DNA of 64,000 nucleotides from JANOYY01 sp043720395 (GCA_043720395.1 JAYSSR010000049.1:1-64000), one strand, 5' to 3'. Numbered from the stretch's first letter, positions 34,672-43,138 are shown. Notes: generated by a model not told the origin, from the letters alone. Made by a program: numbers and translations.

Positions 34672-35687
34672 TGTCTCTGCTTCCGAACCGCAAAGTCGTG
34701 CTGCGTTCGCGGCCAACTGGGACGCCGCTCGACACCGATTTCGAAGTTGTCGAGGAGAACGTCGAGTCGCCCAAGCTGGGTGAGGCGCTCGTGCAAGTCG
34801 ACGTACTCTCCATCGACGCCTTCATTCGCACGGTGCTCGATGAAGGCAGTTACCACGCAACCGCCCACATCGGCCGAGCGGTCACCGCGCTTGGTGTGGG
34901 GCGCGTCATCGAGAGCAACGCCGGCGACCTCGAACCCGGCGACCACGTCTTCGGACCGCTCGGTGCACAGACCATTGCGTCGCTGCCGGGCGGAGCGCTT
35001 CGCAAGATTGATGTCTCCTCGGTTTCGCCGACCACGTACCTCGGGGCTCTCGGTCTGACAACGGGGATGACCGCGTACTTCGGGATCTTCGATGTCGGGG
35101 CAGTCAAGGAGGGCGACACTGTGGTCGTGTCGGGTGCCGCTGGGGCCGTTGGTTCGATCGCCGGTCAGTTGGCGCGTATCGCCGGTGCGGCCCGGGTGAT
35201 CGGTATCGCCGGTGGCCCAGCGAAGGCGGCGTTCCTCGCGGATGAACTCGGATTCGACGCTGCGATCGACTACAAGAACGATGACGTAGGAATTCGCCTT
35301 CGCGAACTGGCACCCGACGGCGTCAACGTGTTCTATGACAACGTCGGCGGGGACATCCTTGACGCCGTATTGATGCATATTGTCGAAGGTTCCCGTGTGG
35401 TGATCTGTGGTGCCATTTCGCAGTATCAACAGATGAATGATGTGCGCGGCCCGCGCAACTACCTGAAGTTGGCCGAGCGTCACGCTCGAATGGAGGGCTT
35501 CGCGGTCACTCATTTTCACGAACACTTTCCTCGCGCCGAGACAGCACTAGCCGGTTGGCTGAAGAGTGGCGACATCGTGATGCGTGAACACTACGAACAT
35601 GGCGTCGAGAACTTCCCGGCCACCCTGCGGCAGCTGCTCAACGGCGGCCACCACGGCAAGCTCCTGTTGCGGGTCACCCCTTCTTGA
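34671..35687 (+). CDS. MDR-family NADP-dependent oxidoreductase (CurA-like)
   Basis: 338 residues from ATG 34671 (a GTG three bases earlier is also possible); the ATG overlaps the SDR stop by one base. Zinc-free medium-chain reductase: N-terminal NRKVVLRSRPTGTPLDTDF, nucleotide loop VVVSGAAGAVGSIAGQLA, and GVNVFYDNVGG, as in prostaglandin/curcumin reductases that saturate an alpha,beta-unsaturated ketone. No zinc-binding cysteines are seen. Confidence 0.85.
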   Translation: MSLLPNRKVVLRSRPTGTPLDTDFEVVEENVESPKLGEALVQVDVLSIDAFIRTVLDEGSYHATAHIGRAVTALGVGRVIESNAGDLEPGDHVFGPLGAQTIASLPGGALRKIDVSSVSPTTYLGALGLTTGMTAYFGIFDVGAVKEGDTVVVSGAAGAVGSIAGQLARIAGAARVIGIAGGPAKAAFLADELGFDAAIDYKNDDVGIRLRELAPDGVNVFYDNVGGDILDAVLMHIVEGSRVVICGAISQYQQMNDVRGPRNYLKLAERHARMEGFAVTHFHEHFPRAETALAGWLKSGDIVMREHYEHGVENFPATLRQLLNGGHHGKLLLRVTPS

Positions 35688-35699
35688 GCGCCAACGCAC

Positions 35700-35760
35700 G
35701 ACCAAGCAGCACACCAACACGACCAACCAGCACACCATCCAGCACGACCAACAACGATTA
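35700..35760 (+). repeat. C/A-rich imperfect tandem repeat in a 5' leader
   Basis: About 21-bp units (CACGACCAAGCAGCACACCA and CACGACCAACCAGCACACCA) followed by a shorter third unit. It lies 20-80 bp upstream of the gene at 35781 and is nearly free of G outside the CACG and CAGC steps. Similar C/A-rich repeats lead the genes at 48891 and 55229. Confidence 0.6.
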
Positions 35761-35780
35761 GCCCCACCTCGGAGGACGCA

Positions 35781-36293
35781 ATGAACGACGACCAGATCGA
35801 CTACGAAGACCTCACCAGCATGCGTCTCGACGACGATTCGCTTCGCACACTGGTTGATCCCGGCGGCGAATGCATTTTCAACTGGACCACCACCGATGGC
35901 TATCCCGTTGGCGTCGTCGTGGCCTACGTCTACCGGAACGGGAAGTTCTGGACGACCTGCGCTGTCCGTCGCAAGCGAGTCGCCGCCCTCCGCAAGCGGC
36001 CGCAGTCTGCGCTCGTCATCAACCGCAATGGCAAGACCGCGTCCTACAAGGGCGACTCGATCGTGCATGCCCATGGCGATGATGGCTTTGACGAACTCAA
36101 GACCTGGTTCTACGCCACACTCTCTGGTGTCGACCGTGCACCCGAAGACGCCTACCGGCGCAGCTTCGCCAAGTTCCTCGACTCGCCCCACCGCGTCATC
36201 ATCGAAACGGACGCTCGACTGGTCGTTGCATTCGACACCGCACGATTCGCCGCCTTCACCGCGGAAGCGATGGCGGCGGGGCACGGCGCCTGA
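35781..36293 (+). CDS. Pyridoxamine-5'-phosphate-oxidase-like split-barrel protein
   Basis: 170 residues. The flavin or F420-binding split-barrel pattern: GYPVGVVVAYVYRNGKFWTT, AALRKRPQSALVI and KGDSIVHAHGDD. A paralogue is at 51476-51997 (shared FAKFLDSPHRVI and GYPVGV/GWPVGV segments). Members of this actinobacterial group bind F420 or FMN and reduce small molecules; some are orphan. It has a strong GGAGG ribosome site. Confidence 0.75.
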   Translation: MNDDQIDYEDLTSMRLDDDSLRTLVDPGGECIFNWTTTDGYPVGVVVAYVYRNGKFWTTCAVRRKRVAALRKRPQSALVINRNGKTASYKGDSIVHAHGDDGFDELKTWFYATLSGVDRAPEDAYRRSFAKFLDSPHRVIIETDARLVVAFDTARFAAFTAEAMAAGHGA

Positions 36294-36305
36294 GTCAGCA
36301 CCACC

Positions 36306-36342
36306 GAACTCGGTCAAATTGTTGTGCTGGCCACAACAATTC
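36306..36342 (+). repeat. Dispersed hairpin repeat, family A, copy 2
   Basis: GAACTCGGTC followed by a perfect 10-bp hairpin, AATTGTTGTG (36317-36326) with CACAACAATT (36332-36341), loop CTGGC. It sits 13 bp after the stop of the split-barrel gene and before a convergent pseudogene, where it could act as a bidirectional terminator, though no T-tract follows. Confidence 0.75.
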
Positions 36343-36357
36343 CGCGAACCGACTCCG

Positions 36358-37304
36358 TCACGCCGCGTCGAGGAGCGTTCGGAGCGACGCCGCTTTGCGG
36401 GCGAAGGCGCGTTGGTCCACGACGTCTGCGTCGAGGGCTTCGACGACGCTCCAGCGAGCGAGCGTCAGCTGACTTCGACGCTCCGCGTCACGCTCCTGCT
36501 TCGCCCGCGATCCGTGCGTGGCAAACGGACTCACCTCAAGAGCGACCCGTGCGCCGATCCACCCGAAGTCAACTTCGACGTCGTCACCGTCACTCACCGG
36601 CACGAGGTAGTTGCTCGACCACCCGACGAGGCAGCGTCATCCAACCAACCGCTGACTTGCTGCTCCAGACCGCTCCGGTGACCGACCAGACCGTCGGACC
36701 GATCAGCGAGAAGTTGGTCGAGCGGACCGCCAGCCGCAACAACCTGCCGTGGAATTCGGTCGAGTACCGCCTGCACCGACGCAACGCTCACCGTCCGATT
36801 CGCAATGCAAGCGTCGACGCATCGCTCCAAGCTCGACGAGGAGACGTAGTTCCCCAGGAGCGCGAGCGTCGCTGATGGCGTCGCAACACGAGCCGTTATC
36901 CACGCGCTGCTCGGGAGGGCCCGATCGAGTCGAACGACCTGAATCCCGGACCTGCGAACACGACGTGAGGCGTCCACGCACAACACGACGTCTCTCGACG
37001 CTGCGAGGAGCCGACGCGGCAGCGGCATATCGTGCACGATCGCAGCGGATGGACCCGCGATCGTCGAGCCGGGAACGGCCAGCGCCGCAGCGAGAATGCG
37101 ACGCTTCGACGACGGCGGCGCGGCAGCAAGTCGCATCACACCGGCGAACATCGGAACAAGTGCACCGGCATCGCGCCTACTCAACAGTGCGTGCCGGTCG
37201 ACGCCCACCCTTTCCGCCTGCGCAACCGTGACCAAGCCATCCTGCGACTTGGCCACCTTGCGCAGCAACGCATCAATCTCGAATGTGGAATGGGTCCGCG
37301 CCAT
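36358..37304 (-). pseudogene. AbiEi-like/DUF559 (VSR-fold nuclease-like) protein, frameshifted
   Basis: From ATG 37304 about 230 residues show an AbiEi-type winged helix (LVTVAQAERVGVDRHALLSR then ALVPMFAGVMR) and a middle region. Near 36640-36600 the reading shifts: the frame ends at a TGA (36594), while the VSR-like C-terminal domain continues in another frame from about 36620 (SNYLVPVSDGDDVEVDFGW, then ALEVSPFATHGSRAKQERD) to the stop at 36358. At least one indel separates the halves. The family is common in actinobacteria as a solitary antitoxin- or nuclease-like protein. Here it is probably inactive. Confidence 0.65.
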
Positions 37305-37443
37305 CGCAGTACCTCCTGCACGTGAAAAGTGAACTCGTGTCAGGGGGAAGCGACGCACCGATCATCATCGACGCTCAGCGTCGAGTGGGCGAAAAGTTGT
37401 CCTCATGACCACATCGACGCGCAGTTGTGCACCGGACGGCCGG

Positions 37444-37479
37444 GAACTCGGTCAAATTGTTGCGCTGGACACAACAGTT
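37444..37479 (+). repeat. Dispersed hairpin repeat, family A, copy 3
   Basis: First of three direct copies between the pseudogene and the ABM gene. GAACTCGGTC, then ATTGTTGCGCTGGACACAAC; the hairpin arms pair with G-T or mismatch at one step. Spacing to the next copy is 68 bp. Confidence 0.75.
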
Positions 37480-37511
37480 CAGCAGGGCCGCCGCAATCGA
37501 CGCAAGGTCGT

Positions 37512-37546
37512 GAACTCGGTCAAATTGTTGCGCTGGACACAACAAC
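37512..37546 (+). repeat. Dispersed hairpin repeat, family A, copy 4
   Basis: Second copy in the cluster, identical to copy 3 over the first 32 bases or so. Spacing to the next copy is 62 bp. No other feature is visible in 37305-37637. Confidence 0.75.
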
Positions 37547-37573
37547 GCTGCGGACGACGTACACGAGGCCCAG

Positions 37574-37608
37574 GAACTCGGTCGAAATGTTGCGCTGGAC
37601 ACAACAAC
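37574..37608 (+). repeat. Dispersed hairpin repeat, family A, copy 5
   Basis: Third clustered copy with GAAATGTTG in place of CAAATTGTTG, followed by CTGGACACAACAACGCTGCG as in copy 4. It ends 30 bp before the stop of the ABM gene. Confidence 0.75.
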
Positions 37609-37637
37609 GCTGCGCGCAATCCGCACAATTGACGCCA

Positions 37638-38042
37638 TCAGCGCAGCAGGAGCCACCAGTCCGCGATCTGCGCGGCGTAGCGCTCCGCATACTTCTTCGT
37701 GAGGTCGTCGGGAGAGTCGGGCACGGCCTGCGCATTGGTGGGCACGAGGGTGGAAGCACCCGCGATCGGGTCCACCCATTCCAGTTTGATGGCCTCGATG
37801 ACCGAACCGAGTGCTGCGCTGGCCGCCTCGTGGTGCTCGCTGGTCTGGTGCGCCATGAAGGAGAGAAAGTCGTCGAACGAGAGAAGCGCGTAGTAGTGAC
37901 GGGGTTCCGCTCCACGCCAATATCCATATGCGCGCATACCTGTCTCGTGGGCATGGGTGGCTCGATGCAACGCTGTGGCGGTCGTTTCGAACGACGCCTC
38001 ACTACCTTGGCGCACGGTGATGTGGGCAAGAATGGTGGCCAT
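37638..38042 (-). CDS. ABM-domain (antibiotic biosynthesis monooxygenase-like) protein
   Basis: 134 residues; dimeric ferredoxin-like fold: MATILAHITVRQGSEASFE, then YGYWRGAEPRHYYALLSFDD and FMAHQTSEHHEAA, whose His-rich helix is typical. Members include quinol monooxygenases and haem-degrading IsdG-like proteins. Its ATG overlaps the P450 stop by 1 base, at the end of the aldolase/P450 operon. Confidence 0.7.
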   Translation of the reverse strand: MATILAHITVRQGSEASFETTATALHRATHAHETGMRAYGYWRGAEPRHYYALLSFDDFLSFMAHQTSEHHEAASAALGSVIEAIKLEWVDPIAGASTLVPTNAQAVPDSPDDLTKKYAERYAAQIADWWLLLR

Positions 38043-39322
38043 CAGGCTCCTTGTTTGCTGACGGCGGGTGCAGCGGGTGCCGGGGTAAAGCCGACGTGCA
38101 GTTGCTCCAGGGCTCGCAGCACGAAGCCCGGTTTGTGGGCGAAGTCGTTCTGAGGCAACAGACGGAACTCACCGAGCCGGTCCAGCAGGACCTCGAACGC
38201 GATGGTCTGCTCCAGTCGCGACAGTCCCGCTCCGGGGCAATGATGCTCGCCCTGACCGAAGGCCAGATGACGCGCCGAGTTGGTCCGGTTGACATCCAAC
38301 GTCGAAGGCTCGGCGAACATACGACCGTCGCGGTTGCCCGCGGCGAACCGGAGGTGCACGGTGGAGCCGGCGGGGATGGTGACCCCGTGACGTTCCACAT
38401 CGGAAAGGTTGTGGCGGTAGAGGCCCTGCGTGGGCGACTCCAGGCGCAGCACCTCCTCCACGAAGTTGGGGATGAGCAACGGGTCCGCTCGCAATCGATC
38501 TTGGATCTGAGGCTCCCGCAGCATCAGCCAGAGGCCCGACGTGAGTGCGAACGTCGTCGTCTCGTTCCCGCCGATATACAGGTGATCGATCGTGAACATG
38601 ATCTCGTCGTCGGTCAGTGGCCGCGACGTCCCGTTACCGTCGTCGAAGCCGACATGCGCCAGGTGGCTGATCACTGAATCGTCGGGCGAGCGTCGCTTCT
38701 GTGCGATCACACCCAGGATGTAGCCCTGGAAGGCGACCCCCTGTTCGGCCACGTAGCGCTGCTGTTCGGGCGAGAGGGTGCCCGCGAATGGCATCACCCA
38801 AGCCTCGGACCACGTCTTCAGCTGTGGCATATCCGCCAAGTCGAAGCCGAGCATCGACGTGATGATGATGACGGGCAGCGGCAGCGCGAACCGCTCAACG
38901 AATTCGATCGCCCCGCCGGGAGCATCGATCCATGAATCGATGAGTTCGTTCACCACTTTCGTGATGAATGGACGCTGCGCGTCCGCCCCCTTTGCACTGA
39001 AGAAGGGGTCGACCAGTGAACGGTAGCGCCGGTGCACGGGCGGGTCGGTGCTGAGGGGAGCTCGGCGCAGACGACCGCGTTCGCGGTAGATCCGAAGCGC
39101 TTCCTCGTCCTGCATCAACGCACCACTGGACGCAGGTCCGTTCGCGAAAAGATCTGTGCGCTTACTAACCCAGGCCACATCCTCGTATCGGGTGAGGACG
39201 TACGTGGAGGTGCCGGGAACACGGTAGACGGGTGCCTCTTCACGAAGGTCGTCGTAGGCGGGGTACCAGTCCTGTTGTGTGGCAGGGTCGAACAGGTCGA
39301 CATGGGGACACTCTTCGGTCAC
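38042..39322 (-). CDS. Cytochrome P450
   Basis: 426 residues from GTG 39322, 4 bp after the preceding stop; the upstream open frame is antisense. Heme loop FGQGEHHCPGAGLSR with Cys362, ExxR at 290-293, I-helix GGNETTT (251-257), where Asn replaces the common His or Asp of AG(H/D)ETT. The pattern resembles CYPs acting on steroid or terpenoid acids. Redox partners are not encoded here. It is co-transcribed with a Ltp2-like aldolase, which supports a side-chain oxidation role. Confidence 0.9.
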   Translation of the reverse strand: MTEECPHVDLFDPATQQDWYPAYDDLREEAPVYRVPGTSTYVLTRYEDVAWVSKRTDLFANGPASSGALMQDEEALRIYRERGRLRRAPLSTDPPVHRRYRSLVDPFFSAKGADAQRPFITKVVNELIDSWIDAPGGAIEFVERFALPLPVIIITSMLGFDLADMPQLKTWSEAWVMPFAGTLSPEQQRYVAEQGVAFQGYILGVIAQKRRSPDDSVISHLAHVGFDDGNGTSRPLTDDEIMFTIDHLYIGGNETTTFALTSGLWLMLREPQIQDRLRADPLLIPNFVEEVLRLESPTQGLYRHNLSDVERHGVTIPAGSTVHLRFAAGNRDGRMFAEPSTLDVNRTNSARHLAFGQGEHHCPGAGLSRLEQTIAFEVLLDRLGEFRLLPQNDFAHKPGFVLRALEQLHVGFTPAPAAPAVSKQGA

Positions 39323-39326
39323 GTCA

Positions 39327-39791
39327 CTACCCGCGTCCGACGAAGCCCCACTCGCCCATGATCTGCACCTCGGTGGCGCTCCGGGCCGAAAGCAACAAAG
39401 CCGCCCTGGCCGACAGTTCCGAGTCCCCCGCAGCAAGCGCCGCTTCGAGCGCGCACGACAGTGCTTCTCCGGCCAGGCTGTAGGTGCGAGCCATGTCCTG
39501 CAGGTGCAGGCTGCCGCGCGGCCCAGCATCCAAGGCCGAAAGTGCATCGGCCACCCCGACCGCCGACGGCAGGGACACCAACGTGTCCCTGGCGAACGCT
39601 TCCATGCTCAACGTCTCTTCGCGCATCCACGCAATCTCGTGTGCGGCGCGGGTCGCCGCGTTGCGCAGCACATTCTCCAACATCTGCACGCTTACCTTCG
39701 CGGCGTCGGTCTGCACTTCCGGGCCGATGACCTCAAGCAGCTCGCGACGACAATCCAGGATGACCTGATCCGTGGTCGGCAGGGTGATCAC
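39327..39791 (-). CDS. Small helical protein paired with APH kinase (LvaB/DUF6285-like)
   Basis: 154 residues from GTG 39791, which overlaps the kinase stop (GTGA). Almost entirely helical: VILDCRRELLEVIGPEVQTD, LENVLRNAATRAAHEIAW. The first helix pair resembles the counterpart at 7972-8436 and the small partner (LvaB) needed by the LvaA kinase. No catalytic motif. Assignment to the family is from pattern and context only. Confidence 0.55.
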   Translation of the reverse strand: MITLPTTDQVILDCRRELLEVIGPEVQTDAAKVSVQMLENVLRNAATRAAHEIAWMREETLSMEAFARDTLVSLPSAVGVADALSALDAGPRGSLHLQDMARTYSLAGEALSCALEAALAAGDSELSARAALLLSARSATEVQIMGEWGFVGRG

Positions 39792-40891
39792 GACTTCGAC
39801 TCCGCCCCGGCGGCCAGCAGTTGCTCGTGCATCGCTCGCAACGCGTCGAGCGGCTCGGCTAGCCCGGCACACGCTGCGATGAAATTCATCTGACCGACCG
39901 TTGCTGCATTGATGCTGTAAGTGGTCATGACACCGTTCGTCTTTCCTTCGGCCATCGCACTCGCCGCCTGCACAATTTGACTGAACACTTTTACGGCCGA
40001 CACCACGGAGAAGTAGCCCACCGTGGCCTGATTCACGTGCAGTTCCGAGGTGCCGGTGCGCTCACGATAACGGGCCAGAAACGTCTCGGGGTCGAGTCCA
40101 TAGAGGCTCGGAGGAGCGGCAGCGGAGTACGTGACGTACCAGCCGAGGTCTTCGCGCGGATCCCCGATATGCGCGTACTCCCAGTCGATGAGGCGGTGCG
40201 ATCCGTCGACGGGATCGAGCAGGATGTTCGCCGGTTGCAGGTCACCGTGCTGCAGGACCAGCGGCATCGGTGGCGGACGGTGCGCATCGAGCCACGCACC
40301 GAGGTAGCGCATGATGGGGTTGGACTCAGCCAGCATCCCCTCGTTCAACGCCCAGGACTGATTCACCGTCGTCATATAGGAGTCCCAGTCAGCGGGACGG
40401 GCCAGCGCGGCGGGCAGCACGCTGAGGTCCACCTGCGGCACACCGGCCACGGTGTCCACGAACGCGTCACGATGAGCCAGGTACTTCGGATCGTTGGCCG
40501 GCGTCGCCGCCGCGACCAGCGCGTTCAGCTCGGCTTGGAGCGACGGACCGGAGCAGAACTCCAGAACGATGGCCTTGGTCCCGAGGTGCTCACCGGTGGC
40601 GTCGTAGTGCAGGGCTGCGGGCATCGGCACGGTGGGCACACTTGACAGGCTCTTCAGCACCGCCCATTCGGTATCGCGGTCGGTGACGAGCATCGTCTTG
40701 TCGGGTGGCGGGTCACCGCGAAGCACCAGCGTTTCCGTGATGCCGTTGTCCCACTCCACCTCGGCCTTCGCCATCGCCCGGCTGTAGCCACCGGTCATGA
40801 GGGCATAACTCAGGACCTTGGCCCGACGGTCGGGAACCACCGAAGCGAGGAACGCTTCCAACCGGGCCGGCATGGCCTCTACTTCGTGCAC
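39788..40891 (-). CDS. APH-family kinase (LvaA/ACAD10-11 kinase-like)
   Basis: 367 residues. Nucleotide lobe YSRAMAKAEVEWDNG and ETLVLRGDPPPDKTML (the LRGDPP segment is characteristic of the catabolic APH group), catalytic loop LQHGDLQPANILL, metal site RLIDWEYAHIGDPREDLGW. It is translationally coupled to the small helical gene, as LvaA is to LvaB, and adjoins the VOC, thiolase-like and P450 genes. Phosphorylation of a hydroxyacyl-CoA is the favoured role. Confidence 0.82.
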   Translation of the reverse strand: MHEVEAMPARLEAFLASVVPDRRAKVLSYALMTGGYSRAMAKAEVEWDNGITETLVLRGDPPPDKTMLVTDRDTEWAVLKSLSSVPTVPMPAALHYDATGEHLGTKAIVLEFCSGPSLQAELNALVAAATPANDPKYLAHRDAFVDTVAGVPQVDLSVLPAALARPADWDSYMTTVNQSWALNEGMLAESNPIMRYLGAWLDAHRPPPMPLVLQHGDLQPANILLDPVDGSHRLIDWEYAHIGDPREDLGWYVTYSAAAPPSLYGLDPETFLARYRERTGTSELHVNQATVGYFSVVSAVKVFSQIVQAASAMAEGKTNGVMTTYSINAATVGQMNFIAACAGLAEPLDALRAMHEQLLAAGAESKS

Positions 40892-40923
40892 GAGCTACTC
40901 CCCGATTTCCACGTTCACGTGAT

Positions 40924-41391
40924 TCATGCCAGCGCTCCGCCGTCGAACCAGCGCTGGAACATCGGCTGGATGGCACCCCACACCAGTTCCACGATCAGGC
41001 CACTCGGCGGCGCGACGTAGGTGAACACGCCATAACCCTCCTCTGGTGGACGCTGCGCAGCAACCAAGCGCCATCCCTTCGTCAGCAGCTCAGACGTTGA
41101 CGCGGCGACGTCGTCTACCCACACACCCGTGTGGTGCGCACCGGGTTCGACGGAACCGTCCCAGATCGTTCCGACCGCGCCTTGGAGAAGTTCCAGATGA
41201 TGGGGACCTTCGGCTGAATACGTGAACTTCAGCGGCACCGTTTGCAGGCCCTCCTCCGGCGTCCACACCGACTGTTCACGTTCCTGCAGCGAACACCACG
41301 TGACGCCGAGCGCGTCGCCCATTTCGGACATGGCTGCCTCAATGTCAGGAACGCGAATTCCCAGATGATAGGCGCGTCGATAGTCGATCAT
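40924..41391 (-). CDS. VOC/glyoxalase-family protein
   Basis: 155 residues of the VOC fold: RAYHLGIRVPDIEAAMSEMG (first metal His), then HHLELLQGAVGT, GAHHTGVWVDDVAAS (second His) and GLIVELVW (Glu). Metal ligands of a dioxygenase, epimerase or glyoxalase-like enzyme are present. Its ATG overlaps the thiolase-like stop (ATGA). It may epimerise or isomerise a CoA intermediate of this operon. Confidence 0.8.
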   Translation of the reverse strand: MIDYRRAYHLGIRVPDIEAAMSEMGDALGVTWCSLQEREQSVWTPEEGLQTVPLKFTYSAEGPHHLELLQGAVGTIWDGSVEPGAHHTGVWVDDVAASTSELLTKGWRLVAAQRPPEEGYGVFTYVAPPSGLIVELVWGAIQPMFQRWFDGGALA

Positions 41392-42524
41392 CGGGCGAGA
41401 ATCGTGACGCCCGATATTCCGGGAGCACCGTAGACGTGCGTGTAGGCAGTCCTCGGATTGCCAGGCACCTGGTGCTCACCAGCGTCGCCACGCAGCTGCA
41501 GCACGTTCTCGAACACCTGACGAAGGCCCGACGCGCCGATCGGTTCGCCATTGGCCAGACAGCCGCCATCGGTATTCACCGGGAACCGGCCACCGATCTC
41601 GGTCTCGCCATTGGCCAGCATGTGCTCCTGCTCGCCGTGTTCGCAGAACCCGTTCTCGGCCATATGCATGATCTCGGCACCCGCCTCGGTGTCCTGCAAC
41701 TGTGCCAGATCGATGTCGGCCGGACCCATGCCGGCCATCTCGAACGCCGCCTTCGACGCGTCAACCGTGGGACCCGCATTGTGCTCTAGTGCGATCGACG
41801 GTGCGAGCACCTCGAAGCTACCGAAGCGACGCGAACGCACCACTGCCGCCTTGAGGAATACGGGACGGTCCGTGTACAGGTGTGCCTTCTCCGCGTTGCA
41901 CAAGACCAGCGCGACGCCACCTTCGCCCGGGTTGCAAAACATGTATTGCGTCAGCGGGTACGACAGCATCGGTGACGCCAGGATCTCTTCCTCCGACAAC
42001 GGCTTGCGACGCCATGCCATGGGGTTCAGCGCGCCATTGCGAAATGCCTTGGCCGACACCTTGGCAAGCGAATCTTGCGTGATGCCGTATTGATGCATGT
42101 AGCGGTTGATCTTCATCCCGAAGAATTGCGTGGTGAGGGCCAGTCCCGATGAGCCGTACCAGTTCATGCCCTTGGTCTCAACGCGAAATGCCCCCCGCTC
42201 ATGCTTGTCGAAACCGATTGCGACTCCCAGGTCGGACATACCGGATCGGATGGCGCTGTACGCACTGAATAATGCCGAACCTCCGGTGGCGCACCCGTTG
42301 GCCACGTTGATGAACTGCAGCCCCGTAAGGCCCAGTTTGCTCACCATGGTGTCGGCCGCACCGGCTGAATGGCTCCCGCCGAACGCGAACTCGATGTCTT
42401 CCCATTTCGCGCCACAATCGGCCAATGCACGACGCACGGCCACGACTCCTTGATCCATGCCCGACACACCATCGGTGCGTCCGAACTCGTGCATGCCGAT
42501 ACCGACGATTGCGACCTCAGTCAT
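41388..42524 (-). CDS. Thiolase-fold lipid-transfer-like aldolase (Ltp2 type)
   Basis: 378 residues; thiolase fold. The nucleophile-like Cys is present in NVANGCATGG (about 80), but the catalytic His of thiolases is replaced: the GH-x-x-G-A-x-G motif reads NGEPIGASG, and the final motif is YTHVYGAPGISG with Tyr. These features match Ltp2-type retro-aldolases, which work with a DUF35 protein to cleave steroid side-chain beta-hydroxyacyl-CoAs. The DUF35 gene lies directly upstream. It is therefore a C-C cleaving aldolase rather than a thiolase, by inference. Confidence 0.8.
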   Translation of the reverse strand: MTEVAIVGIGMHEFGRTDGVSGMDQGVVAVRRALADCGAKWEDIEFAFGGSHSAGAADTMVSKLGLTGLQFINVANGCATGGSALFSAYSAIRSGMSDLGVAIGFDKHERGAFRVETKGMNWYGSSGLALTTQFFGMKINRYMHQYGITQDSLAKVSAKAFRNGALNPMAWRRKPLSEEEILASPMLSYPLTQYMFCNPGEGGVALVLCNAEKAHLYTDRPVFLKAAVVRSRRFGSFEVLAPSIALEHNAGPTVDASKAAFEMAGMGPADIDLAQLQDTEAGAEIMHMAENGFCEHGEQEHMLANGETEIGGRFPVNTDGGCLANGEPIGASGLRQVFENVLQLRGDAGEHQVPGNPRTAYTHVYGAPGISGVTILAR

Positions 42525-42582
42525 GGTTCATCTCCTTGTGCTCAAAATGGTGCGGGTGTTGATGTTCGACGTTACGGAATGC

Positions 42583-43014
42583 TTACGCGGCGACGGGACG
42601 GAAGGCGAAGGTAACGATGTCATTGCCGGAATCGTCCACGGCAATGGTTTCAAGAATCATCTCCATCTCCATCCCGATCTTCAGCTTGGACGGGTCGGAC
42701 TCGGTGATTCGGGTCTCCACCTTGACCTGGCCCGGTAGTTCGACGTAACCGACGCCGAAAGGTCGAAAGGTCGCAGGGTCAGCGTCGCCGATGAACGGTG
42801 GCGACTTCGGCGGAAAACCTTGGATGGTGAACGTCCACAACGTGCCGCGGTTGGCCAGTTCGGCGCGCTCACAGTTTGTGCCGGAGCAGCGCTGGCAACC
42901 GGTTTGCGGCGGGAACGCAAAGGTTCCGCAGTCCAAACACGTGCTTCCGAGAAGGTGCGGACCATCGTCGGATACCGTGAACACACCTTCGGCTACGGGG
43001 ACCTGAGTGGACAA
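42583..43014 (-). CDS. DUF35 OB-fold/zinc-ribbon protein
   Basis: 143 residues: zinc ribbon Cys27-x-x-Cys30 and Cys40-x-x-Cys43, then an OB fold (RGTLWTFTIQGFPPKSPPF, PFGVGYVELPG). DUF35 proteins bind acyl-CoA and activate thiolase-fold partners, as ChsH2-DUF35 does for Ltp2. It is the first gene of the aldolase-kinase-P450 operon, with an operator-like palindrome 42-61 bp upstream. Confidence 0.85.
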   Translation of the reverse strand: MSTQVPVAEGVFTVSDDGPHLLGSTCLDCGTFAFPPQTGCQRCSGTNCERAELANRGTLWTFTIQGFPPKSPPFIGDADPATFRPFGVGYVELPGQVKVETRITESDPSKLKIGMEMEMILETIAVDDSGNDIVTFAFRPVAA

Positions 43015-43055
43015 CTTGCACCTCCGAGACGGCGAACTCGGGTCATGCTAGGAAG

Positions 43056-43075
43056 AACTAACCAACGGGTCAATT
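43056..43075. promoter_or_regulatory. Candidate TetR operator between DUF35 and SDR genes
   Basis: CTAACCAACGGGTCAA with flanking A/T: a near-palindrome related to ACTAACC-N4-GGTTAGT sites at 52363, 53382, 55073 and 56561. It lies between the divergent starts at 43014 and 43139. Confidence 0.45.
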
Positions 43076-43138
43076 CTTGGCCGCTCAGCACCACCCGCCG
43101 CCAGAACAAGCGGGCGACACACACAGAGGAGACACACC

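Noticed and set aside
36594..36596. A second selenocysteine codon in the AbiEi/DUF559-like gene
   Set aside because: The downstream homology resumes in another frame, so this TGA is the result of a frameshift, not a recoded codon.
37444..37608. Three repeats at about 60-bp intervals as a CRISPR array
   Set aside because: Only three copies with unequal spacers, other copies scattered alone through the window, no cas genes.
41388..42524. Degradative thiolase
   Set aside because: The catalytic His motif is replaced and a DUF35 partner is adjacent, favouring an aldolase.
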